A stretch of DNA of 44,716 bases from Pseudoduganella sp. (GCA_021323265.1 JAJTCO010000040.1:1-44716); one strand, 5' to 3'. Counted from the first letter of the stretch, positions 9,170-19,921 are shown. Numbers and translations: made by a program. The notes: generated by a model from the sequence alone, not told the origin.

Positions 9170-9709
9170 TGCGCCGCGCACGCCGGTCCCTTCGGCGGCT
9201 CCATGAGCGAAGCGATCGTCAGGGCGAATCGGTGTTCGAGTCGATCTCGGGTCATGGCCAGAAGCGCGCCTTCCTGCGCTCCGGCGGCCTGCGCTACGAT
9301 ATCGGCCTTCCGGGCGAGTAGATGAAGAACCGCCGCTGGCACGCCTTCAGCGACGATGGCGTGCGCACGGTGGACCTGGGCGTCATGACCGGCAATGGTT
9401 CCAGCGTTGCCACCGCGATCAACAACCGCGGCGACATCGTCGGCGACGTGCGCTACCCCGGCCGGGATTCGCTGCTGGCCTTCGTCTACAGCGGCGGCAG
9501 GATGCTGGTGCGCGACAGCTTTGGTCGCCCACCAGATGCAGGCCGCCCGCGTGGCGCGCGACAAGGCGCGCTCGCCCGACCCGCTCTCGCTGGCCGACCA
9601 GCTGACCTACGCCCTGTGCGCCGCCCTGGCGACTTTCGTCCTGTACAAGATCCGCCAGCGGATCAGGAATGGCATAAGGTTCGGCATGCAGTTCCTTGCG
9701 TTTGCGTAG
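9170..9709 (+). pseudogene. decayed tandem copy of the HAF-repeat gene
   Basis: Remnants of a second HAF-repeat protein lie directly after the intact copy, spread over different frames. GPFGGSMSEAI is seen near 9185-9218. After a frameshift comes GQKRAFLRSGGLRYDIGLPGE, ending in TAG (9319-9321). Then in the same frame MKNRRWHAFSDDGVRTVDLGVM...ATAINNRGDIVGDV runs to about 9525. After another shift the C-terminal anchor ADQLTYALCAALATFVLY and KIRQRIRNGIRF...LAFA* end at 9709. The tail matches that of the intact copy (RARERIRKGLDF...VSFA*). At least two frameshifts, one stop and an internal deletion make a functional product unlikely. Confidence 0.75.
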
Positions 9710-11304
9710 CAATGTAACGTTATGTTTCCCTCGCGCCGCGGGGGCTTGCAGCGCCCTTCATCTGTGAAATACTGATGGCCTCTTAAACCTATAAAAAGAG
9801 AATCAGATGAAGACAAGCATCCGCATCCTCCCCGCCCTGCTGCTGGCGGCAAGCTGCGTCCACGCCCAGGAAAAGCCCGCCGCGGAAGGCGCCGGCAAGG
9901 CCGCTGCCGCCGCCGAGCGTCCCGCCGAAACCAAGGCTTTCGACCGCATCCTGAAGGCCGAATCGGCAGTATCGAAGAACAGTACCGTCACCATCAAGGG
10001 CAAGGCCGTGCCGTACAAGGTCACCGCCGGCACCCAGCCCGTGTGGGACAAGGACGGCAAGGTCATTGCCTCGCTGTTCTACACCTACTACCAGCGCAGC
10101 GACATCAGCGACAAGTCGCGCCGTCCGCTGGTGCTGTCGTTCAATGGCGGCCCGGGCTCGGCTTCGGTGTGGATGCATGTCGCCTACACCGGCCCGAAAG
10201 TGCTCAACATCGACTCCGAGGGCTATCCGGTGCAGCCCTACGGCGTGAAGGACAACCCGCATTCGATCCTGGACGTGGCCGACATCGTCTACATCGACCC
10301 GGTCAACACCGGCTTTTCGCGCGTGCTCGACCCGAAAGCCGACCGCGCCACCTTCTTTGGCGTGAACGCCGACATCAAATACCTGGCCGACTGGCTGCAG
10401 GCCTTCGTCTCGCGCGAAGGGCGCTGGACCTCGCCCAAGTTCCTGATCGGCGAAAGCTATGGCACCACGCGCGTGTCCGGCCTGGCGCTGGAGCTGCAGA
10501 ATGCGCACTGGATGTACCTGAACGGCGTGATCCTGGTCTCGCCAACGGGGCTGGGCCTGAAGCGCGAAGGGCCGGTGGGCCAGGCGCTGTCCCTGCCCTA
10601 CTACACCGCCGCTGCCTGGTACCAGAAGGCCCTGCCGGCCGAACTGCAGCAGAAGGACTTGAAGGACGTGCTGCCGGAAGCGGAAGCGTTCGCCGTCAAC
10701 GAGCTGATTCCGGCGCTGGCCAACGGCGGCTTCCTCGATGCGCAAAGGCGCAACGCGGTGGCGACAAAGGTGGCGCGCTACTCGGGTCTGACGGAAAAGG
10801 TGGTGCTGCAGCATAACCTGAGCGTGCCGGTCGGCACCTACTGGAAGGAACTGTTGCGCGACAAGGGCTACACCATCGGCCGCCTCGATTCACGCTACCT
10901 GGGCATCGACAAGAAGGATGCCGGCGACAAGGTGGACTACAACGCCGAGCTGACCTCCTGGCTGCACTCCTTCACCCCGGCCATCAACTACTACCTGCGC
11001 GACGTGCTGGGCTACAAGACCGACCTGACCTACAACATGTTCGGCAACGTCCATCCATGGGACAACAAGGACGACAACACTGGCGAGAACCTGCGCCAGG
11101 CGATGGCCGCCAATCCCTACCTGAAGCTGCTGGTGCAGGCCGGCTACTTCGACGGCGCCACCACCTACTTCGACGCCAAGTACACCATGTGGCAGCTCGA
11201 CCCGAGCGGCCGCATGAAGGACCGCATGCGCTTCGAAGGCTACCGCAGCGGCCACATGATGTACCTGCGCGCGGAAGACCTGGTGAAATCCAACTTTAGG
11301 CGTC

Positions 11305-13779
<2,475 letters not shown>

Positions 13780-13846
13780 TCAATATCTCTCTGCGCGCGC
13801 CCGGAGGTGCGCTTTCTCGATAGCTCGGTTTCAGGGATGCTCGGGA

Positions 13847-13873
13847 AAAGAAAAAGCCCGCTTGACCGGGCTC
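13847..13873 (-). terminator. intrinsic terminator upstream of rpoD
   Basis: On the minus strand, AGCCCG / CGGGCT form a 6-bp stem with a 6-nt loop, followed by TTTTTCTTTTC. This is a good Rho-independent terminator pointing toward rpoD, about 70 bp before the rpoD start codon. It must end a transcript begun further upstream, or act as an attenuator. Confidence 0.65.
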
Positions 13874-13995
13874 GATTCCGATGATTCAGTGATTAGAGAG
13901 GGCACATGCCCTGGAACTGGACTACACAGGGCAGCATGGCCCCGGCCGAAAACTCTTTACCAATCTGAATTCGCACCGTCCTGCATTTGGTGCGT
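13847..13995 (-). ncRNA. candidate small RNA or rpoD leader
   Basis: Between a TATAAT box (14001-14006) and the terminator at 13847-13873 lies about 150 nt with no convincing gene. In the minus-strand RNA it can form CGCACC / GGTGCG (11-nt loop, about 13974-13996), TGCCCTG / CAGGGCA (13-nt loop, about 13905-13933) and the terminator hairpin. It contains a possible 9-codon reading frame starting MQDGANSDW. It does not look like a tRNA, and I do not recognise it as 6S RNA. It is either a short independent RNA or an attenuating leader of rpoD. Confidence 0.35.
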
Positions 13996-14000
13996 CTGTC

Positions 14001-14006
14001 ATTATA
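14001..14006 (-). promoter_or_regulatory. consensus -10 box upstream of rpoD
   Basis: A perfect TATAAT on the minus strand, in TTGTATAATGACAG. The -35 at 17-bp spacing (GTGCGG) is poor. Transcription would begin near 13994 and enter the candidate small RNA or leader. Confidence 0.5.
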
Positions 14007-14095
14007 CAAGCATTTGGGCCGGGCCGCACGCGATAAATCGATAGCAAAACAACATCGTGGCGGGAAAGGCAATGCGCCACAGGGGCGCATCGTGG

Positions 14096-14101
14096 TATGC
14101 T
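14096..14101 (+). promoter_or_regulatory. possible extended -10 for the proQ-exonuclease pair
   Basis: TGGTATGCT contains an extended -10 (TGn plus TATGCT) 19 bp before ATG 14121. Just upstream is a 7-bp inverted repeat (ATGCGCC 14072-14078, GGCGCAT 14084-14090), and CATCGTGG occurs twice nearby. Both may be regulatory, but they have no recognised partner. Confidence 0.35.
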
Positions 14102-14120
14102 GGCGGCTCTTGCTTATTCA

Positions 14121-14600
14121 ATGAAGTCGATGAACACTAGCCTCACCCCTCAGCAGCCGGCCGAAGAAGCCATTGCCGCCGCACCTGCCGCCCCCAATTC
14201 CGCACGCGCCCTGCTCAAGCAATTGCAGCAACAATACACTCCGTTCCGCGACAGCCTGCCGCTGTCGATCGGTATCGACAAGCAGTTGATTGCCGCGATG
14301 CCGGAAATTAACCGCAAGCTGATGCGCGCGGCCCTGGGCATCCACACTTCCTCGCAGCGCTACCTGCGCGCGATGGAAAAGGCCACCGTGCGCTACAACC
14401 TTGATGGCAGCACCGGCGCCGAGGTCACCGACGAACATCGCAAGCACGCCAAGGAAACCCTGGCCGAGCGCCACAAGAAGGAAATGGAACGCCGCAAGGC
14501 CGAACGCGCCGCCGAACGCGAAGCGGCAGCTGCCGAGGAAGCAACCCGCCGGCGCGCGGAAAAGCTGCAGGCGCTGACGGCCAAATTCGCCAAGAAGTAA
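14121..14600 (+). CDS. ProQ/FinO-family RNA chaperone
   Basis: A 159-residue protein with a compact ProQ/FinO domain at about residues 35-115: LLKQLQQQYTPFRDSLPLSIGIDKQLIAAMPEI, then LMRAALGIHTSSQRYLRAM and a basic YNLDGSTG segment. After it comes a charged Lys/Arg/Glu/Ala helix (about 110-155). ProQ/FinO proteins bind structured RNA and help small-RNA pairing. The short N-terminal tail and basic C-terminal helix resemble the minimal ProQ proteins of Neisseria and other betaproteobacteria. ATG 14121 and 14130 are both possible, and neither has a strong ribosome binding site. The stop shares a base with the start of the next gene (TAATG), so the two are likely co-translated. Confidence 0.85.
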   Translation: MKSMNTSLTPQQPAEEAIAAAPAAPNSARALLKQLQQQYTPFRDSLPLSIGIDKQLIAAMPEINRKLMRAALGIHTSSQRYLRAMEKATVRYNLDGSTGAEVTDEHRKHAKETLAERHKKEMERRKAERAAEREAAAAEEATRRRAEKLQALTAKFAKK

Positions 14601-15265
14601 TGGCTAGCGACGCGCCAGAAGCCGCCGACGCGCTGCCGCCTTACGACGGCATCCGCCTGGCCGATGTGCGCCTCGTGAAAACCGCCGCCGATGCGCAGGA
14701 CGCGCTCGCGGCCCTGCTCGCGGCCGACGCCATCGGTTTCGATACCGAATCCAAACCCACCTTCGTCAAGGGCGAAAGTTCGGACGGCCCGCACCTGATC
14801 CAGTTTGCGGACGACCGCCAGGCCTGGCTGTTCCAGGTCGGCGACGCCTTCCCGCACCTGGCCACCGTCAAGGCCATCCTGGAATCGGACATGACGCTGA
14901 AGATCGGCTTCGGCCTGTCCGACGACGTCAAGCGCGTGCGCGCCAAGCTTGGCATCGAACCGCTGAAGGTCGTCGATCTAGGCGTCGTGCTGCGCGTGCC
15001 CGGCCAGAAGAACGACCTCGGCGCCAAGAGCGCCGTCGCCAAGTATTTCGGCCAGTCGCTCACCAAGTCGAAGAAGATCTCCACCACCAACTGGGCCGCA
15101 CAGCGCCTGAACGACAAGCAGATCCTGTACGCCGCCGACGATGCCCAGGTCGCCCTGCGCGTCTACCGCCACTGGATCGCCGCGGGCAACGTGCTGCCGC
15201 CGGTCAAGCCACCGCGCCCGCCTCGGCCGCCGCGCACGCAGCGCGCGCCAACGCCCCGAGCGTAG
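14600..15265 (+). CDS. DEDD-type 3'-5' exonuclease
   Basis: A 221-residue DnaQ/RNase D superfamily exonuclease. IGFDTESKP gives Asp48 and Glu50, IGFGLSDDVKRV gives Asp108/109, and ILYAADDAQVALRVY gives Tyr177 and Asp181. That fits the DEDDy class seen in RNase D and Werner-type exonucleases. Whether it acts on RNA or DNA cannot be told from sequence. Its overlap with the ProQ/FinO gene favours a role in RNA turnover. The C-terminus is a Pro/Arg-rich tail (VKPPRPPRPPRTQR) that could bind nucleic acid. Its last 62 bp overlap the convergent MocR gene, so the tail may simply be read-through into that gene. Confidence 0.87.
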   Translation: MASDAPEAADALPPYDGIRLADVRLVKTAADAQDALAALLAADAIGFDTESKPTFVKGESSDGPHLIQFADDRQAWLFQVGDAFPHLATVKAILESDMTLKIGFGLSDDVKRVRAKLGIEPLKVVDLGVVLRVPGQKNDLGAKSAVAKYFGQSLTKSKKISTTNWAAQRLNDKQILYAADDAQVALRVYRHWIAAGNVLPPVKPPRPPRPPRTQRAPTPRA

Positions 15266-16640
15266 CCACGGCCGCTTCCTGCCGCGCATCCCATGCGTGG
15301 CCATAATTCAAACGTATGCAATTGCGGAAGGCCCGCTTGGCGCTGAACATCGGCCCCGGCGCAATGCTGATGCCCTGCGCCAGCGCCTGGCCATGCAGGG
15401 CCAGGGCATCGACCGCCTCCGGCAGCACCACCCACAGGAAATAGCCGCCTTGCGGCTGCGTGACGCGCGTCCCCGGCGGGAAGTGCGCTGCGACGGCCGC
15501 CAGCATGCGCTGCTGCTGCCCGGCCAGCGCGCTGCGCAGCTGGCGCAAGTGGCGCTCGTAGCCGCCCTGCCCCAGGTACTGCGCCAGCGCCAGCTGCGAA
15601 GGCATGGCGGCGGCCAGGCTGGTGGTCAGCTTGAGCCGCTCCACCTGGCGCGCAAAACGTCCCGCCGCCGCCCAACCGACGCGGAAGCCCGGCGCCAGGC
15701 ATTTCGAGAACGAACTGCAGTGCATGACGATGCCCAGGCTGTCGAAGCGCTTGGCCAGCGCCGGCCGCTGCGCGCCGAAATACAGTTCGCCGTACACATC
15801 GTCCTCGATCAGCGGCACCTCGTGCAGCGCCAGCAGCTCGACCAGCGCTTGTTTCTTCTGCGGCGGCATCAGGCTTCCCAAGGGGTTCTGGAAACTCGTC
15901 ATCAGCCAGCAGGCGCGCGGCTTATGCTGCGCCAGCGCGACGGCCAATGCGTCAAGGTCGATGCCATCGCGCGGATGCGTCGCCACTTCCACCGCCTTCA
16001 GACCGATGCGCTCGAGCGCCTGCAACGCCGCGTAGAAGCTCGGCGACTCCACCAGCACCGTGTCGCCCGGCCGCGCCACCGCCTGCAGGCAAAGGTTCAG
16101 GGCCTCCAGCGCGCCATTGGTGATGACGATGTCGTCCGGCGACACATGTACGCCATCGAGCTGGTAGCGCAAGGCGATCTGGCGCCGCAGTTCCGCGTTC
16201 CCCGGCGGCAGGTCGGCCACCGTGCTCCAGGGATCGATATGGCGCATGCTGGCCGCGACCGCGCGTCCCAGTTTGTCGAGCGGGAAGAGCAAGGGACTGG
16301 GAAAGGCGGAACCGAAGGGCACGTTGCCGGGCGCCCGGCTGGCCTCCAGCACCTGGAAGACCAGCTCGCTCACGTCGACCAGGGTGGAAGCCGCATCGGG
16401 CCGCGACACTTCCGGCTCCGGCGCCGCCACGCGCCGCGGCGCCACGTAGTAGCCCGAGCGCGGACGCGACTCGATCAGGCCGCGCGCCTCCAGCTGGTAA
16501 TAGGCCTGGAATACCGTGGACGGGCTGACGCCGCGCCGCTCCTGCTGCTGCCGCACCGACGGCAGCTTCTCGCCGGGCCGCAGCACGCCGGTGGCCATCA
16601 AGTCCGCCAATTCTTCGGCCAGCGCCTCGTACAGCTTCAA
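15204..16640 (-). CDS. MocR-type GntR regulator with aminotransferase domain
   Basis: A 478-residue MocR/PdxR-like transcription factor. The GntR winged helix is at residues 1-70 (LRPGEKLPSVRQQQERRGVSPSTVFQAYYQLEARGLI). A fold-type I aminotransferase domain follows, with Asn252 (FQNPLG), Asp280/281 (EDDVYGEL) and the PLP lysine Lys313 (SSFSKCLAPGFRVGW). Such proteins sense PLP or amino-compounds and usually control a divergent gene. Here the divergent neighbour is the cytochrome c pair. The start appears to be TTG 16640, with AGAGGA 8 bp upstream. No ATG in this frame fits. Confidence 0.88.
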   Translation of the reverse strand: MKLYEALAEELADLMATGVLRPGEKLPSVRQQQERRGVSPSTVFQAYYQLEARGLIESRPRSGYYVAPRRVAAPEPEVSRPDAASTLVDVSELVFQVLEASRAPGNVPFGSAFPSPLLFPLDKLGRAVAASMRHIDPWSTVADLPPGNAELRRQIALRYQLDGVHVSPDDIVITNGALEALNLCLQAVARPGDTVLVESPSFYAALQALERIGLKAVEVATHPRDGIDLDALAVALAQHKPRACWLMTSFQNPLGSLMPPQKKQALVELLALHEVPLIEDDVYGELYFGAQRPALAKRFDSLGIVMHCSSFSKCLAPGFRVGWAAAGRFARQVERLKLTTSLAAAMPSQLALAQYLGQGGYERHLRQLRSALAGQQQRMLAAVAAHFPPGTRVTQPQGGYFLWVVLPEAVDALALHGQALAQGISIAPGPMFSAKRAFRNCIRLNYGHAWDARQEAAVATLGALARAACAAAEAGAVA

Positions 16641-16731
16641 ACTGATATCCTCTTTCCCCGGCTATTCTGAGCCTGTTATTCCGCGCCCGGCAGGCGTATC
16701 CTTGATGCATCACAAGAAGAACGGATTCATC

Positions 16732-17427
16732 ATGCGAATTTTCTCACTAATTGCGCTGCTGTGGGCCGCGCCGGCCGCGCTGCTGTCCGCACACGCCGCA
16801 CCGGCCAGCCTGGCCGACACCATGGAGCAGCGCGTGGCCGCCTGCATCGCCTGCCACAAGGCCAACGAACAAGGCGACGCCTTCTTTCCGCGCATCGCCG
16901 GCAAGCCCGCCACCTACCTGTACAACCAGCTGCTCAATTTCAAGCAAGGCCGCCGCCAGTACCCGATGATGACCTATATGGTCGAACAGCTGCCCGACGC
17001 CTACCTGCGCGAGATCGCGCAATATTTCTCCGAACAGCACGCCCCCTATCCGCCGCCGGCCGCCACCAGCGCCACGGCGCAAATGATCGAGCGTGGCCGC
17101 GTGCTGGTGCACGAGGGCGACCCGTCGCGCAAGGTGCCCGCCTGCGTCGCCTGTCACGGCCAGGCCATGACCGGCGTTGCCCCCGCCATCCCCGGCCTGA
17201 TCGGCCTGCCGCGCGACTACATCAACGCCCAGTTCGGCGCCTGGCGCAACCAGAAGCGCAAGGCGCACGCCCCCGACTGCATGGCCGACGTGGCCAGCCG
17301 CCTGAGCGACGCCGACGTGGCCGCCGTCTCAGGCTGGCTTGCCGCCCAGCCGGCCGACCCGAAGGCGCGCCCGGCCACCGCGCTGCCCAAGCCGCTGCCG
17401 ATGGAATGCGGCGGCCTCCCGAAATAA
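16732..17427 (+). CDS. diheme cytochrome c (cytochrome c4/c553 type)
   Basis: A 231-residue periplasmic electron-transfer protein. After the signal peptide MRIFSLIALLWAAPAALLSAHA there are two class I heme sites, CIACH (about residue 41) and CVACH (about 139). Each is followed by a small helical domain with a methionine candidate ligand (YPMMTYM; a downstream CM). The duplicated-domain layout matches cytochrome c4-like c553 proteins. It lies 12 bp before the triheme cytochrome gene and is surely cotranscribed. ATG 16732 gives a clean signal peptide, while an in-frame ATG at 16705 would add nine residues. Confidence 0.9.
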   Translation: MRIFSLIALLWAAPAALLSAHAAPASLADTMEQRVAACIACHKANEQGDAFFPRIAGKPATYLYNQLLNFKQGRRQYPMMTYMVEQLPDAYLREIAQYFSEQHAPYPPPAATSATAQMIERGRVLVHEGDPSRKVPACVACHGQAMTGVAPAIPGLIGLPRDYINAQFGAWRNQKRKAHAPDCMADVASRLSDADVAAVSGWLAAQPADPKARPATALPKPLPMECGGLPK

Positions 17428-17439
17428 GACGACGACATC

Positions 17440-18723
17440 ATGAACCGCAACACGAAAATCGCCATCGCCGCTGCCCTGCTGCTGGCCGCAGCGGCACTCG
17501 GCTTCATCTGGCCCAAGCACGACACCGGCCCGGCGCCAAGCGCCGCCTCGCAAAACATGCCGCTGGCTGAAAAGGTCGCGCGCGGCGCCTACCTCGCCAA
17601 GGCCGCCGACTGCATGGCATGCCACACCACGCGCGGCGGCGCCGCCTACGCCGGCGGCCGCGCGCTGCAAACGCCGTTCGGCAACGTGATCTCGCCCAAC
17701 ATCACCCCAGACAAGGAAACCGGCATCGGCAACTGGAGCGCCAACGACTTCTGGAACGCCCTGCACAACGGCAAGGCCAAGGACGGCCGCCTGCTCTATC
17801 CAGCCTTCCCGTACACGAACTACACGGCGATGACGCGCGACGATTCCGATGCCATGTACGCCTACTTCCAGACCATCACACCGGTCAGGCAGGCCAGCCG
17901 CCCGCACGAGCTGCGCTTCCCCTACAACCAGCAAGCCATGCTGGCGGTATGGCGCGCCCTGTACTTCAAGCCCGCCGTGTACACGCCGGACACCAGCAAA
18001 TCCGCCGAATGGAACCGCGGCGCCTACCTGGTGCAGGGCCCTGGCCACTGCATCGCCTGCCACAGCGAGCGCAATGTGCTTGGCGCCAGCGACAAGGGCT
18101 TGTCCGGCGGCCTGATTCCCGTGCTGGGCTGGTACGCGCCATCGCTCACGTCCGACCGCGAAGCGGGTTTGGGCGACTGGGAAATCAAGGACATCACCGA
18201 TCTGCTGAAGACCGGCATCTCGCAACGCGCCACCGTGTTCGGCCCGATGGCCGAAGTGGTGCGCGAAAGCCTGCAGCACTTGAGCGACGAAGACGTGCGG
18301 GCCATGGCGGTGTACCTGAAGTCGTTGCCCAACGAAAGCGGCGAGCACGAACCATACGAGCGCTCGAAGGAACCGGAAGCGCTGGCCTGGCTCAACGCGG
18401 GCGAGCAGATCTACCGCAAGCAATGCATGGACTGCCACGGCGAAAAAGGCGAGGGCATACCGCCGCACTACCCGCCCCTGGCCGGCAACCGCGCGCTGAC
18501 GATGGATGAAGCCGTCAATCCGGTACGCATCGTCCTGAACGGCGGCTTCGCGCCCGGCACGGCAGGCAACCCACGGCCCTACGGCATGCCCCCGTTCGGC
18601 CACAACCTGAACGACGTGGAAGTGGCCCAGGTCGTTTCCTACCTGCGCGCCGCCTGGGGCAACAACGCCCCGCCGGTGGAAAGCACCACGGTCAACCGCT
18701 ACCGCAACGTCCCGCTCGAGTAG
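17440..18723 (+). CDS. triheme membrane-anchored cytochrome c (alcohol/aldehyde dehydrogenase cytochrome-subunit type)
   Basis: A 427-residue cytochrome with an uncleaved or signal-anchor N-terminus (IAIAAALLLAAAALGFIW) and three CxxCH sites: CMACH (about 65), CIACH (about 205) and CMDCH (about 330). Typical segments are NVISPNITPDKETGIGNWS, PYTNYTAMTRDD, YAPSLTSDREAGLGDW and MPPFGHNLNDVEVAQVVSYLR. This is the layout of the cytochrome subunit of membrane-bound alcohol, gluconate and related dehydrogenases, which pass electrons to quinone or a terminal oxidase. No dehydrogenase subunit lies next to it, so with the diheme protein it may serve an enzyme encoded elsewhere. Confidence 0.9.
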   Translation: MNRNTKIAIAAALLLAAAALGFIWPKHDTGPAPSAASQNMPLAEKVARGAYLAKAADCMACHTTRGGAAYAGGRALQTPFGNVISPNITPDKETGIGNWSANDFWNALHNGKAKDGRLLYPAFPYTNYTAMTRDDSDAMYAYFQTITPVRQASRPHELRFPYNQQAMLAVWRALYFKPAVYTPDTSKSAEWNRGAYLVQGPGHCIACHSERNVLGASDKGLSGGLIPVLGWYAPSLTSDREAGLGDWEIKDITDLLKTGISQRATVFGPMAEVVRESLQHLSDEDVRAMAVYLKSLPNESGEHEPYERSKEPEALAWLNAGEQIYRKQCMDCHGEKGEGIPPHYPPLAGNRALTMDEAVNPVRIVLNGGFAPGTAGNPRPYGMPPFGHNLNDVEVAQVVSYLRAAWGNNAPPVESTTVNRYRNVPLE

Positions 18724-18725
18724 GA

Positions 18726-18810
18726 AGAAAAATCGGGGACGGAACACGTTTTTCGCCGTTGGCGAAAAACGTGTTCCGTCCCCGATTTTTTTCGGTCCCC
18801 GATTTTTCTT
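18726..18810. repeat. 30-bp perfect hairpin repeat element between the cytochrome operon and the PilT-like gene
   Basis: The arms 18728-18757 and 18761-18790 are perfect 30-bp inverted complements around a GTT loop. They contain ATCGGGGACGGAACACG. A third, shorter copy of the outer part (GTCCCCGATTTTTCTT) occupies 18795-18810, so the left end can pair with either. T-runs flank both sides, so it can terminate transcription from both directions between the two convergent genes. The repeated core looks like a dispersed REP-like intergenic element. The rest of the genome would be needed to confirm that. Confidence 0.75.
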
Positions 18811-19921
18811 ACAACATATCGGCGAAGCCGAGGCGGTCGGTGGTGGCGTGGCGGGCGTCTTCCAGGGTGACCTTCTTCTCGGCCAGCAGCTTGCGCAGGC
18901 ATTCGTTCATCGTGTGGCAGCCAGGCGCGGCCTTGTGCTCCATCATGCCGCGCAGGTCGGCAATATTGCCCGATTCGATCACTTGCGCGATCTCGGGGTT
19001 GATGGTCAGGCTTTCGGTGGCCAGGTAGTAGCGCTCGCCGTCCAGCGCCGGCATCAGCGCCTGGCACAGCACACCGCGCAGGGCATGGGCCAGTGCCTGG
19101 CGCTGCGGCTCGGTGTTGCCCAGCAGGCGGATCATCTTTTGCAGGCCCAGTTCGGTCGAGCGCGCGTGCAGGGACGCCAGCACCAGCGGGCCCGATTCGG
19201 CCAGCGCCAGCGCTTCGTGCGCGGTTTCCGCATCGCGGATCTCGCCGATCACGATCACATCCGGGCGCTCGCGCAGCGCATCCTTGGCGCCCAGGTCGAA
19301 CGACTCGACGTCGCCGTCGTAGCCCACTTCGCGCTGGGTGATCACGCATTTGCGCTGCGGGATCAGGGTTTCCACCGGGTCTTCAATGGTGATGATGTGG
19401 CCCGAGCGGTTCTTGTTGATGTCGTCCAGCATGGAGGCGATCGTGGTCGACTTGCCCTGGCAGGTGTCGCCAATGATCAGCACCAGCCCGCTGGAGAGCT
19501 GGGCAAACTTCTCTTCCGCCGGGCGCAGGCCCAGCGTGGACAGCACCAGCGGTTCCTTCGGGAAACGGCGGATCACGCAGCCCAGGCGCTTCTTGCCCTG
19601 GAAGCTGAAGCAGTTGGCGCGGATGCGTGCCGTGTGCAGGTCGATCGCGCGGTCGAAGGCGCGGTCCTGGATGCGCTCGCGCCAGTTCGGCTCCACCACT
19701 TCAAAGAACTCTTCCAGCTCTTCGCGCGTGATGGGCGAATCGGTGACGGCCACCAGGCCCTTCGGCTGGCGCAGCAGCAAAGGGCTGTTCTGGTGGATCA
19801 GGATGTCGGAGAAAACCAGTTTGGAGTTCAGCAGGTGCAGGATTTGCTCGACGAGGGTGCCGAAGACGGGGTGGTCTTCGTTCTCGATATAGGAAAGGGT
19901 GCGAATTTGCGAGTGTTCCAT
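18809..19921 (-). CDS. PilT/PilU-like type IV pilus retraction ATPase, variant Walker A
   Basis: A 370-residue secretion-ATPase family protein. After an N-terminal PAS-like domain (FSDILIHQNSPLLLRQPKGLV), the ATPase core shows an unusual Walker A, IIGDTCQGKSTT (residues 151-160), where the family normally has G-x-T-G-S-G-K-S-T. The Asp box IITIEDPVE, Walker B VIVIGEIRDAET and His box LVLASLHARST are all present. It is closest to PilU-type accessory retraction motors. No other pilus gene is nearby, so this is a solitary paralog. It is flanked by the hairpin repeat and the truncated rlmI. GGAGA precedes the ATG at some distance. Confidence 0.85.
   Translation of the reverse strand: MEHSQIRTLSYIENEDHPVFGTLVEQILHLLNSKLVFSDILIHQNSPLLLRQPKGLVAVTDSPITREELEEFFEVVEPNWRERIQDRAFDRAIDLHTARIRANCFSFQGKKRLGCVIRRFPKEPLVLSTLGLRPAEEKFAQLSSGLVLIIGDTCQGKSTTIASMLDDINKNRSGHIITIEDPVETLIPQRKCVITQREVGYDGDVESFDLGAKDALRERPDVIVIGEIRDAETAHEALALAESGPLVLASLHARSTELGLQKMIRLLGNTEPQRQALAHALRGVLCQALMPALDGERYYLATESLTINPEIAQVIESGNIADLRGMMEHKAAPGCHTMNECLRKLLAEKKVTLEDARHATTDRLGFADML

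Noticed and set aside
13890..14000. tRNA or 6S RNA upstream of rpoD
   Set aside because: No cloverleaf, no T-loop GTTCRA in the right place, no CCA end, and the pairing does not give the long 6S hairpin with a central bulge.
13893..14090. 65-codon minus-strand frame upstream of rpoD as a small gene
   Set aside because: It starts upstream of the only good -10 box, has no ribosome binding site and no family resemblance, and overlaps hairpins better explained as RNA structure.
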